Below the pieces are notes generated by a model. That model saw nothing but the letters and a program-made list of their open reading frames with translations, searched no databases and was not told where the DNA came from. Position numbers and translations under genes: made by a program. Shown here in pieces: positions 15,214 to 24,341 of a stretch of 64,000 nt of DNA (position 1 is its first letter; each line of letters begins with the position of its first letter). The stretch is from the NCBI RefSeq assembly GCF_900099775.1, contig NZ_FMTM01000018.1, positions 27,616 through 91,615 on the forward strand. Direction: 5' to 3'. This stretch comes from Rhizobium mongolense subsp. loessense. Lineage in GTDB: Bacteria > Pseudomonadota > Alphaproteobacteria > Rhizobiales > Rhizobiaceae.

Positions 15214-18200
15214 TCATCTTTGACCTTGCCCTCTCTTTGAATGGAGAGGCTTAAAGGCGATCGTCGCGCGATCGTTGGATGCGTGGGCTTGCTGATCGGC
15301 GGTGGCGTTGCGTGACCCGGCCCGGCGTACGAGCCGCTTGAGCGCCTCGTTCAGATCATCGATGAAGGTGAAGATGACCGGAATAACGACAAGGCTGAGC
15401 AGCGTCGACAGCATAACCCCGCCGATCACCACGATGGCCATCGGCTGCCGGAAACTTGAATCGCCTCCCGTCAGGCTGAGTGCGACGGGAAGCATGCCCG
15501 ATGCCATTGCGATCGTGGTCATGACGATTGGTCGCGCCCGCTTGTGGCAGGCATCTACAAGAGCATCGAACCTGGACATGCCCTGACGGCGTGACATGAT
15601 CGCGTATTCGACGAGAAGAATCGAATTCTTTGTCACCACGCCCATGAGCATAAGCAGCCCGATGACGACCGACATTGAGAAGCTGGTTCCGGTCACCACA
15701 AGCGGCACCAAGGCACCACCGAGCGAGAGCGGGAGAGCCATCAGGATGGTGAATGGCTGCAGGAAATCATGGAAGAGCAGGACGAGAACCGCGTAGATGC
15801 AGAACACGCCGATTGCCATTGCAAGGCTGAAGCTCTGGAACAGTTCCGAGCTGCGTTGAATTTCGCCTTGCTCCACAAGGGTGACACCCGGCGGCAGGTG
15901 CTGGAGCGCCGGCAGCGCCTTTGCTTCGTTATGAACGTCGCCCAGGATGCGGCCGTTGAGCTCGACGGAAAGAGTGACATTGCGCATGCGATCGATGCGG
16001 TCGATCTGCGAAGGACTGCCGCCGATCCGGATTTCAGCAATCGATCCGAGATCGACGTTTCCGCTCGTTCCGGCCACCCTCATGTTCTTGATGTCATCGA
16101 GCTTCGTGCGTGTCTCGGGGGAGAACCGGACAACGATCGGAACCTGCCGCTGTGGCAGGTTGAGTTTAGGCAATGCGGAAGAGTATTCCCCGTCTGTCGC
16201 CACGCGCACAGCTTCAGCGATGGCGCTGGACGTCACCCCGAGTGCTGCTGCACGCGCAAAATTTGGCGTAATCTGGACCTCGGGAGCCTGTCTGGACGCG
16301 GTCGATGTCACCGCGCCGATACCGTGCAGAGTACGGAGCTGCTCCTCCAGCGCTGTGCTTGCGCCATCGAGAGTGTTGGCGTCGTCACCGGCAAGGGTGA
16401 GCTCAAGCTTCGTGCCGTTGGCGCCGCCGCCGACTGCGACCCTAACGCCCGGAAGGACGGAGAGCCCCTGCCGGATGTCATTTTCGACTTCCGACTGCTT
16501 ACGGTTGCGCTCATCGATGGGTTTCAGCGTGACGACGATCGTGGCGGATCCGACACTGCTCGTGGTGGTGACATCGGGACCGCCGCCCGATGATGCCGAA
16601 CCGATCGAGGAAAAGACATGTGTCACGTCGTCGAGCTTGCTCACAATGTCCGCGGCTTTTCTGGTCGTGGCTTCAGTCTGCTCGATGGTAGCACCGGGTT
16701 GTAGAGTCAGCGTGACCTGGGTCCTCGCGTCGTCAGCGGCGGGCAGGAAGCCCGATTTCAGGAAGGGGATCGTGGAAAGCGAAAGCGCGACGACGACCGC
16801 GGTGACGGCCACCGTCGTCTTCCGGTGCTTCAAGGCTGCCTTCGCGGTTGCTATATAGGCACGCATGATGCGGCCGTCCTTTTCCTCCTCTGTCGAATGG
16901 GCCTTCATGAAGTACGCTGCCATCATCGGCGTCAGCAAGCGTGCGACGACCAGTGAAGCGAGGACGGCGACGGCTGCGGTGACACCGAACTGGCGGAAGA
17001 GAAGTCCTGGTATGCCGCTCATGAATGCCGTCGGCAAAAAGACCGCGACCAATGTGAACGTGGTGGCGATGACTGCTAGTCCGATCTCGTTGGCCGCTTC
17101 GAGCGCGGCATCGATCGGCCGCTTGCCCATCCGAAGGTGGCGGGCGATGTTCTCGATCTCGACAATCGCATCATCGACCAGGATGCCGACTACAAGCGAC
17201 AGCGCAAGCAGCGTGACGATATTCAGGCTGAAGCCAGCCAAGTACATGACAAGAAAGGTCGGGATGACCGACAACGGCAGCGCAACGGCCGACAGGATCG
17301 TGGCACGCCAATCCCGAAGGAAGAGCCAGACGACGACGATCGCGAGGATCGCGCCTTCGAACAGCATCTGCATCGAACCGTTGTAGTTGTCGATGATCGG
17401 TCCGACCGTGCTGTATGCCTCATCGATCTGCGCATTCGGGTGCGCGGCTGCGAACTGCTTCATTGCCTTGTCGACATCAGACGCGACGCCGCTGTCCGAG
17501 AAGCCATTCGAGCGTTTGATCTCCACCGCGACCACCGGTTTGCCGTCGAGATATGCCATCGAGGACCGGTCCGCGAAGCTGTCCGTGACGGATGCGATGT
17601 CGTCGAGGCGAACCTGCTGCCCGTTGGCCAACGGAATCCTCAGCCCCTTCAGATCCTCGACCGATGCCACCGCGCCGAGTGTTCGCAATGTCTGGCGGGT
17701 GCCGCCGACTTCTCCGAGGCCACCGGATGTGTCCGCCTGAACGGCTTTCAGCTGTGTCGATACCGTGGCCGCCGTGACACCGAGAGACGCCATCGTTGCG
17801 GGATCGAGATCAACATGAACCTCGCGGTCGATCCCGCCCACACGGCTGACCTGCCCTACGCCCGGCACCGACAGGAGCGCTTTCGTCATATCGTTGTCGA
17901 TGAACCAGGAAAGCTCGGTTTCGTTAAGAGCAGTCGAACGGACAGCGTAAGTGACCAGCGCTGAATTCTGCACGGTGACCTTCGTGACGCTCGGCGTCTC
18001 CATTTGCGCCGGCAGATCGGCCTTGGCACTATCCACGGCATTGCGGACCTCATTCAAGGCTGCTTCGCTGTCCTTTTCCAGCTTGAAGGAGACTCGGATC
18101 GAGACGGTTCCATCGGTGATCGTCGTGGTGATGTGGTCGAGATAGCTCAGCGAGGCAAGATTGTCCTCGATGGTGCGGGCAACTTCCGTCTCGAGTTGTG

Positions 18201-18369
18201 CCGGTGCTGCACCGTCGAGCGTGGCGGTGACGCTGATGGTCGGAAGATCCATATCCGGGAAGTTTTGGACCTGCAGGAGCTTGAATGCCAACAGCCCGCC
18301 GACTGCAAGCATTGCGAATAGCAGTATCGCCGGTACGGGGTTGCGGATTGACCATGCGGAGAAGTTCAT
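15214..18369 (-). CDS. RND (HAE1) efflux pump permease
   Basis: 1051 aa, the normal AcrB/MexB-class length. TM1 (NPVPAILLFAMLAVGGLLAF), two large periplasmic loops, the proton-relay acidic pair GILVDDAIVEIEN in TM4, VFLPTAFMSGIPG and the C-terminal half GLLMLMGVVTKNSILLVEYA. The tail after about residue 1020 is polar. Its ATG overlaps the stop of the MFP gene (ATGA), so the two are coupled. Substrate unknown; multidrug or envelope-toxicant export is inferred. Confidence 0.95.
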   Translation of the reverse strand: MNFSAWSIRNPVPAILLFAMLAVGGLLAFKLLQVQNFPDMDLPTISVTATLDGAAPAQLETEVARTIEDNLASLSYLDHITTTITDGTVSIRVSFKLEKDSEAALNEVRNAVDSAKADLPAQMETPSVTKVTVQNSALVTYAVRSTALNETELSWFIDNDMTKALLSVPGVGQVSRVGGIDREVHVDLDPATMASLGVTAATVSTQLKAVQADTSGGLGEVGGTRQTLRTLGAVASVEDLKGLRIPLANGQQVRLDDIASVTDSFADRSSMAYLDGKPVVAVEIKRSNGFSDSGVASDVDKAMKQFAAAHPNAQIDEAYSTVGPIIDNYNGSMQMLFEGAILAIVVVWLFLRDWRATILSAVALPLSVIPTFLVMYLAGFSLNIVTLLALSLVVGILVDDAIVEIENIARHLRMGKRPIDAALEAANEIGLAVIATTFTLVAVFLPTAFMSGIPGLLFRQFGVTAAVAVLASLVVARLLTPMMAAYFMKAHSTEEEKDGRIMRAYIATAKAALKHRKTTVAVTAVVVALSLSTIPFLKSGFLPAADDARTQVTLTLQPGATIEQTEATTRKAADIVSKLDDVTHVFSSIGSASSGGGPDVTTTSSVGSATIVVTLKPIDERNRKQSEVENDIRQGLSVLPGVRVAVGGGANGTKLELTLAGDDANTLDGASTALEEQLRTLHGIGAVTSTASRQAPEVQITPNFARAAALGVTSSAIAEAVRVATDGEYSSALPKLNLPQRQVPIVVRFSPETRTKLDDIKNMRVAGTSGNVDLGSIAEIRIGGSPSQIDRIDRMRNVTLSVELNGRILGDVHNEAKALPALQHLPPGVTLVEQGEIQRSSELFQSFSLAMAIGVFCIYAVLVLLFHDFLQPFTILMALPLSLGGALVPLVVTGTSFSMSVVIGLLMLMGVVTKNSILLVEYAIMSRRQGMSRFDALVDACHKRARPIVMTTIAMASGMLPVALSLTGGDSSFRQPMAIVVIGGVMLSTLLSLVVIPVIFTFIDDLNEALKRLVRRAGSRNATADQQAHASNDRATIAFKPLHSKRGQGQR

Positions 18370-19490
18370 CAGCCTTCTCCCGCAATCTTCACGACATCGT
18401 TGTCCGACAGAAACGCTCCGCCCGACGTCACGACCTTCGACGACCGGTCTAGACCGGAGACGATTTCGACTTCACCATTGTTGCGGCGGCCTGTCTCGAC
18501 GCGGATGCGCCTCACTCGCTTGTCCTCGCCGGCTGTGAAGACGTAGCTTATCCCGTCACGAAACACGATCGCCGTCTCGGGAATCGTCAGCGCCGGCGTG
18601 GTCTCAAGTTCGATGCTGCCGGTGACGTAAAGGCCGACGCGCGGACGGACATCGGAGGGAAGCGCGACATAGACAATCGCCCGGCTTGTATCGGTGCTGA
18701 CCGACGGTCCCACGAGCCTCACCTTGCCCTGAACGGGGTGGCCGTCCGGCTCGTTGATCGTCACATTCAATCCTTCGGAAATGCGCGGAAGATAACGCGC
18801 CGAAACCTCAGCCTGCCACTCGACACGTTGCTGGCGGACCAGGCGGAACAGCTCGGTACCTGAGGAGACGACTGCGCCGAGTTCGGCTGAGCGCGAGGTG
18901 ATGAGACCGTCGTCAACGGCCGTGACGGTTGTTTGGGCAAGCTTGATCTTTTGGCTGTCGAGCGCCGCCTCTTCAGAGGCAAGACTTGCCGTCGCCGTCT
19001 GTTCGTCAGCCAGATATTCGACGATCTTCTCGTCGGAAAGGGCGCCCGAATGGCGAAGCTGCCGGGCCCGGTCCGCATTTGCCTTGGCCTTTGTCAGGTT
19101 TGCTTTGGCGGTCACGACCGCCGCTTCCTGCTTTCGAAGATCCGCCAGCACGCTGTCCTGGGAAAGCCGGACAAGCGTCTGCCCCTTGACCACAGCGGAT
19201 CCCACATCGACGAGGATGTCGGTTATGCGCAGGCCGCTCGTCTCGGAGGCGACAATCGCTTCTTGCCATGGTTTCAGCCAACCGCTTGCCGGAACAGTCT
19301 CCGGCCACTGGCGTTGCGCCGGCGCCGCGAGCGAGACGGTGAGGGCGGGTGCCGCGGCTTGGTCCGCTACGGCATTGCGGAAGGAGAGCAGCAGCGCTGC
19401 CGCAACAAGAGCAACGGCGAATGATATGGACGGCTTTCTCAACGATGCATTCCTCGTAATTTCAGAGCATCGGCGCCTTCCCTGTTCCAC
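18369..19490 (-). CDS. RND efflux membrane-fusion protein (HlyD/AcrA-type)
   Basis: About 355-373 aa. Signal/anchor KPSISFAVALVAAALLLSF; the barrel-sandwich halves flank a coiled coil (DLRKQEAAVVTAKANLTKAK ...); beta-barrel region VEWQAEVSARYLPRISEGLN and membrane-proximal domain TPALTIPETAIVFRDG. GTG at 19490 is the longest start; TTG at 19442, preceded by ACGAGGA, gives a better ribosome site and N-terminus. A CpxR-like box lies at 19592-19629. A decayed second copy is at 8.05-8.44 kb. Confidence 0.93.
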   Translation of the reverse strand: MEQGRRRCSEITRNASLRKPSISFAVALVAAALLLSFRNAVADQAAAPALTVSLAAPAQRQWPETVPASGWLKPWQEAIVASETSGLRITDILVDVGSAVVKGQTLVRLSQDSVLADLRKQEAAVVTAKANLTKAKANADRARQLRHSGALSDEKIVEYLADEQTATASLASEEAALDSQKIKLAQTTVTAVDDGLITSRSAELGAVVSSGTELFRLVRQQRVEWQAEVSARYLPRISEGLNVTINEPDGHPVQGKVRLVGPSVSTDTSRAIVYVALPSDVRPRVGLYVTGSIELETTPALTIPETAIVFRDGISYVFTAGEDKRVRRIRVETGRRNNGEVEIVSGLDRSSKVVTSGGAFLSDNDVVKIAGEG

Positions 19491-19591
19491 ACCAGCTCGA
19501 CGGGGAGTTCATTGGCCCGATAGCGTAGACGCCGGGGTGGACGTTCATGGCCCACGTCCGATGTCCTCGCATCCACAAGTAGCCGAGCGAA

Positions 19592-19629
19592 CGTTAAGTG
19601 CGGTCAAGTTTGTGTTAAGCTAGGTAAAA
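19592..19629 (-). promoter_or_regulatory. CpxR-like box (copy H) upstream of the efflux operon
   Basis: On the minus strand: TTTTACC, CTTAACA, CTTGACC, CTTAACG at the same 10-11 bp spacing. The box and its right flank match the box before the response regulator (8473-8510). Confidence 0.7.
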
Positions 19630-19634
19630 CTTGG

Positions 19635-19715
19635 TCACGCGCTCGCGTTTGTGCTGTATGGATGGCCGATGTGGATGACGGACGACATAAACCAACGAAG
19701 TTCTCCTCAACGACG
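19635..19715 (+). pseudogene. remnant of the response-regulator leader and start
   Basis: Sequence after the box follows the region before and at the start of the intact regulator gene (GTGCTGTATG, GATGACGGAC, then AAGTTCTCCTCA), with substitutions that destroy the frame; similarity ends soon after. It marks where a second regulator gene once began, divergent from the MFP gene. Confidence 0.65.
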
Positions 19716-20096
19716 CTGCAAAGGCGATTGCGCAGGCGGTGTCGACAGAGACGGAGACTCAACCCTTTCAGATTTCCGACAACTAAGCCGTTCATCGAAT
19801 GAGTGTCCTCTTGAGCCAATCGGCTCGGCGCTGGAGGCGCTTGAAGGAGCGCTTCGTCAAAGCTTGTGGTCACACTTGTCGTTCAAACGCCGGAACATGA
19901 TGTCCTGTCGCAACCTTCCGGGAGGGCAACTTATCCGGTATGCGACGCTCAGTCCGATTTGCGAAACAGAGACCGCTGCGACGCGGCGAAATCAGCGTTC
20001 TTTTAATCTTCTCATTCGGTAATTGGCCAGCGCGCCAAGGCGCTCGGCTCTTCGCGCTCGCAGCGCCGAAACCACTACACTCGCGGATCCGCCCGA
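19716..20096. other. intergenic stretch without recognisable gene
   Basis: Between the regulator remnant and the GGDEF-EAL gene no reading frame with family motifs or a ribosome site was found. Confidence 0.45.
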
Positions 20097-23096
20097 ATGA
20101 ATCGTGCGATTGTTGAGAATACTGTCGGATGCATGACGCCTCCCAACGACGCGGCCAGAAGGACCTCCATGAAGTTCCCACATTTTTCAAGTAAAGCACA
20201 CCACCTCACCCTAGAGGCAGAATTGCCCACGGACTGCAATCCGGTTCCGCGATCCAACGGACTCTCTCCTAGGGGCATCGGCGCCAAGAATGAGGCCGGC
20301 AACTCGCTGCCCGCCTGCGCTGAGCGTCGCGCCGGTCCGGATCCGTACCTGACTATGGATGATGTGGCGCCGGTGCTGGCGTTGCGCCAAGATGAAGGTG
20401 CAGACCCGCTGGTCGCGGCATTGCGTCGATTGGGCGAAGCAATGGCATCCTGTTCCCTAAGCTTAGGCGACGACCGTCCTGCGGTCGCTGAAGAGACTGA
20501 AGCCGCAGAGGACCTGACGTGCTACCAGGATTCCGGTTTGACGTTTAGTGACGGAAAGATCTCATTCGAACTCCTGCTCGAGGCCGCGGCTGTTCCCATC
20601 GTGTACAAGAATCTGGAGGGCGTACATCTTGGTTGTAACCGCGCGTTTGAGAGTTTTTTCGGCGTCACGAAACAACAGCTCGCCGGTAAGACCATCTTTG
20701 ATATCGTTCCCAGGCATCTCGCAGAACACGTTTCTGCTCATGACGAGCTCCTCGTTAAAGAGGGCGGCATACAACGATACGAAGCCAGGGTCGCGAAAGC
20801 CGACGGAGCCTTCCGCGATGTCTTCCTCAGCAAAGCATTGTTCACAAACAACCGCGGCGAGCCGGCCGGCCTAATCTCTGTGATGGTCGACATTACCGAG
20901 CGTAAGCAAGCCGAACAACGTTTGAAAGAGGCGCTTGAATTCGCCGAAGGGATCATTTCCGCGGTTCCAGACACTTTGTTCGAGGTAGACCGCGACGGCC
21001 GATATCTAGAAGTCTGGGTAAAAGACCCCGACCTCCTGGCTCAACAAAGAGCGCTACTGCTTGGAAAAACGGTAAATGATGTGCTCCCGCCAGATCAGGC
21101 CGCCATTGCTGTCGAAGCCCTTCGTGAAGCAGACGAGAACGGTGTTGCTTATGGCAAGTGCTTGCGAATCCCGCTACCGAATGGCGAAACTCGATGGTTC
21201 GAGCTATCCGTGGCAAAAAAGCCGGGCACCGACTCATCCGCGAGAACCTTTCTGGCGTTGTCACGCGACATTACGGAAAGAAAGCGGGCGGACGATGCCT
21301 TTAGCAAGCTGCGGACGCACCTGATAAGCGTGCTGCAGACTATTCCCGACATGGTGTGGCTTAAGGACGCGGAGGGGGCGTATCTATTATGCAACCACGC
21401 ATTCGAACGTCTTACCGGGAAAACAGAGTCCGATGTCGTAGGAAAGACTGATTTTGAGCTGTTCGATATCGAGCTGGCAAAGTCATTCCGCGAGAAGGAC
21501 CAGGCAGCTATCGAAGCCGGCCAGATACTCATCAACGAGGAATGGGTTGCCTCTGCCGACAACGGTCAGGCTGTTCTTCTTGAAACACGCAAAGTACCAG
21601 TATTCGGCGCGGAGGGAGGGATAACCGGGATCCTCGGCGTGGCGCGGGATATCACCGAGTTGAATGCCTCTCGCCAAAAGATTCACCAGATGGCTTTTTA
21701 CGACTCTCTCACATCATTGCCGAACCGGGCACTGTTCCATGATCGCTTGCGGCAGATGATCACAGATTCGGCGGAGAGCGGTCAACTGGCGGCTGTAATG
21801 CTCATCGACATTGATCATTTCAAAGCAGTCAATGACGCAATGGGACATCCCGTCGGTGACGAACTGCTCTGTCAGGCGGCATTACGTCTAAATGCCGGCG
21901 TGCGCCACTGCGACACCGTCGCGCGTCTCGGCGGTGACGAATTCGCAATCCTTCTGCCCAACATTCGGCACAGCGACGAACTAAGCCAAATCGCGAGCAG
22001 GATACTCGAAACGTTTAGCGACCGATTCCTGCTAGACGGGAAGGAGGTGCATATTTCCTGCAGTATTGGGATTGCGCTTTATCCCGATGACAGCATTTAT
22101 GCGAATGATCTGGTGAAATTCGCCGACTCCGCGATGTATCTTGCTAAACGCTCTGGGCGCAGCAGTTTCCGGTTCTATTCGACAGACTTAACGGCCAGCG
22201 CCCAACAGCGCCTGACGCTTGAAATGGAATTGCGACGCGCCATCGAGCGTGGGGAGCTGGAATTGTACTTCCAACCCAAAGTGCTGTTACGGAGTGGCAT
22301 GATGATTGGTTCGGAAGCCTTGCTGAGATGGCGCCACGCGGAATTGGGCTTGGTTCCTCCGAGCCAGTTTATTCCGATTGCCGAAGAGACTGGACTGATC
22401 GCAAATTTGGGCCGATGGGTGCTGCGTGAGGCCTGCCAAACGGCGGCCGATTTGAATGCCGGTGACAAACCGCTCCATAAGGTCGCAATCAACTTGTCTG
22501 CCCGGGAATTTCAATGCCAGGACCTGACCCGAACCGTCGCCGATGTGCTTGGCGAAACCAGCTGTCGCCCAGGATGGATCGAACTTGAAATAACCGAGAG
22601 CCTCCTGCTCGATGAAAAAAATAGAACGCTGGAGACGCTTTCAGCACTGCGGGCCATGGGAATTACCATTGCTATAGACGATTTTGGTACCGGCTATTCG
22701 GCATTGAGCTATTTGACACGCTTCCCCATCGACACGCTTAAAATCGATCGGTCATTTATCAACAGCGTCGACAAGCGTAGCGCGGAATTGGTGAAGGCTA
22801 TCCTGTCTATTGCGCGCTGCCTCGGACAAAGCGTCGTAGCCGAAGGCGTCGAGACGGCGGATCAGGCTGTGTTTCTAATGGCTAACGGGTGCGATGCCGC
22901 GCAGGGTTTCCTCTACAGCAAACCCTTGCCGAAGATCGAAATCCTAAGGTTACCTCGCTATTTCCGAGAGATCAGCCTGGTCGCCGATACTGTGCAAACG
23001 GCACCTGATACGGGGATCCATCCCTCGTTGGCCGACGACGAAGGTCTGCCGTTTGTGCGATCCGGGCGCTGGTCCAACAGCGCGAACTTCTCGTGA
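20097..23096 (+). CDS. PAS-PAS-PAS-GGDEF-EAL c-di-GMP turnover protein
   Basis: Up to 999 aa; the first ~150 residues look disordered and the start is uncertain (in-frame ATGs near 20130 and 20169). PAS domains at about 157-275, 280-400 and 405-525 (each ending DITE), GGDEF from about 530 with intact RLGGDEF and an upstream RHCD inhibitory-site motif, EAL from about 700 with SEALLRW, NLSA, ELEITES, IDDFGTG, LKIDRSF, AEGVET and QGF all intact. Both cyclase and phosphodiesterase activities are possible. No membrane segments, so it senses cytoplasmic signals through its PAS domains. Confidence 0.92.
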   Translation: MNRAIVENTVGCMTPPNDAARRTSMKFPHFSSKAHHLTLEAELPTDCNPVPRSNGLSPRGIGAKNEAGNSLPACAERRAGPDPYLTMDDVAPVLALRQDEGADPLVAALRRLGEAMASCSLSLGDDRPAVAEETEAAEDLTCYQDSGLTFSDGKISFELLLEAAAVPIVYKNLEGVHLGCNRAFESFFGVTKQQLAGKTIFDIVPRHLAEHVSAHDELLVKEGGIQRYEARVAKADGAFRDVFLSKALFTNNRGEPAGLISVMVDITERKQAEQRLKEALEFAEGIISAVPDTLFEVDRDGRYLEVWVKDPDLLAQQRALLLGKTVNDVLPPDQAAIAVEALREADENGVAYGKCLRIPLPNGETRWFELSVAKKPGTDSSARTFLALSRDITERKRADDAFSKLRTHLISVLQTIPDMVWLKDAEGAYLLCNHAFERLTGKTESDVVGKTDFELFDIELAKSFREKDQAAIEAGQILINEEWVASADNGQAVLLETRKVPVFGAEGGITGILGVARDITELNASRQKIHQMAFYDSLTSLPNRALFHDRLRQMITDSAESGQLAAVMLIDIDHFKAVNDAMGHPVGDELLCQAALRLNAGVRHCDTVARLGGDEFAILLPNIRHSDELSQIASRILETFSDRFLLDGKEVHISCSIGIALYPDDSIYANDLVKFADSAMYLAKRSGRSSFRFYSTDLTASAQQRLTLEMELRRAIERGELELYFQPKVLLRSGMMIGSEALLRWRHAELGLVPPSQFIPIAEETGLIANLGRWVLREACQTAADLNAGDKPLHKVAINLSAREFQCQDLTRTVADVLGETSCRPGWIELEITESLLLDEKNRTLETLSALRAMGITIAIDDFGTGYSALSYLTRFPIDTLKIDRSFINSVDKRSAELVKAILSIARCLGQSVVAEGVETADQAVFLMANGCDAAQGFLYSKPLPKIEILRLPRYFREISLVADTVQTAPDTGIHPSLADDEGLPFVRSGRWSNSANFS

Positions 23097-23273
23097 TCTC
23101 ATGCTGGACCGAGGTGCGAACAATTCGAACCCGGTCAACGGGATCCGAAACTCAGCGCCGAATGGGGTGGGCTTCGCAAGCGGAAGACTTCCCAATGTCT
23201 TCAAGGCCATCTCAGTTCTTTTTCGAGTAACTGCTGTTCCTTACTAGCAAATCTCGTTAGGGGACATCGATCT

Positions 23274-24266
23274 TCAATCGATCAGGTGGTGTGCAGGTAT
23301 TCTGGTTGCGTCCGAAGGTGAGACACCAAAGCGCTTTCGATATGCGATCGAAAAGCGCCCGGCATGAGCAAAACCCCATTTCAACGCAATGTTTTTGACT
23401 GGCTGGCTGCGGTCGCCCTTTGAAAGCTCTTGATGAGCGGCATCCAATCGCAACTGCTGCAAATACGCCATGGGTGTCACCATGCGAAACTCTCGAAAGC
23501 CCATTTGCAATGTCCGCATGCTCACTCCACAAACACTGGCAATTTGGTTCATTGTCAGAGGTTCCGACATGTGAGCATGCATGTAATCGACCGCTCGCTT
23601 GACATGCCAGGGCAACGGCGGCTCGACTATGCGAAGTCTGCCTGAATAGCGATGAGGTATCGCGTCAAGCATGAGATCGATTAGTCCATCGCTTAGATTT
23701 CCCAACGCTGCTGGGGATTGCTGAAGCGTTCCGTCGCCCAGTTCCAGATGCATAAAGGCTGCCAAGCGAGCCAGGGCCAGTCCGGCACCGGTGCTCAAGT
23801 CGATCTCACGCGCCAGGTCCAGGTTGCCGTGAACTGGCACGTTCAAACGCTGCTCCAAGCGTCGTCTCAATTCACCGTGCGACACTTTGAGACCGAGATG
23901 CTTCCTGAAGCCGATGAAGCGTACCGTCTCTTCCGACCCGCCGTCGGCTACTATGGTGCGATTTCCTTCGGACAAGAAGTCGCGGCCATCTTTCGTGATG
24001 ACGGCCCGCCCTTCCAACGGAACGAGAAGCACATAGGCATCAGTCGGATCTCGATGACGCATGACGAGGTCGCCTTTGTACGTGCTGGCTATGACCGACA
24101 CGGGGCCGGCCACCAGAAGATGCATATTGTAGAAGAGCGGCTGCTTGCCCACCGGCATCATCACTTTGGTGGGGGATTGAGCTGATAACGTCGTCGCAAG
24201 CTCTTCGAAGTTCGTTCCCTGGATCGAATGATGATGAAATCCACAAACCGAAAATGATTTAGTCAT
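23274..24266 (-). CDS. AraC-family transcriptional regulator
   Basis: 330 aa. The N-terminal two-thirds resembles the AraC-binding-like domain (DAYVLLVPLEGRAVI); the C-terminal double HTH is clear (VDYMHAHMSEPLTMNQIASV, CGVSMRTLQMGFREFRMVTP, FAHAGRFSIAYRKRFGVSP). It lies downstream of the glucoamylase-like gene on the same strand, 75 bp away, and may regulate the catabolic genes around it. Confidence 0.9.
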   Translation of the reverse strand: MTKSFSVCGFHHHSIQGTNFEELATTLSAQSPTKVMMPVGKQPLFYNMHLLVAGPVSVIASTYKGDLVMRHRDPTDAYVLLVPLEGRAVITKDGRDFLSEGNRTIVADGGSEETVRFIGFRKHLGLKVSHGELRRRLEQRLNVPVHGNLDLAREIDLSTGAGLALARLAAFMHLELGDGTLQQSPAALGNLSDGLIDLMLDAIPHRYSGRLRIVEPPLPWHVKRAVDYMHAHMSEPLTMNQIASVCGVSMRTLQMGFREFRMVTPMAYLQQLRLDAAHQELSKGDRSQPVKNIALKWGFAHAGRFSIAYRKRFGVSPSDATRIPAHHLID

Positions 24267-24341
24267 CGTTTCCCCGCGATTGCTCGCACCTTCTGGTGCT
24301 TTTGTGAAAGGTGATGGCCGGCAGATTACCCGCTAGGCGCG

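Noticed and set aside
15769..16858. long plus-strand frames (274 and 303 aa) opposite the RND pump gene
   Set aside because: They arise from GC-rich codon usage of the pump gene; the pump matches its family over the full length.
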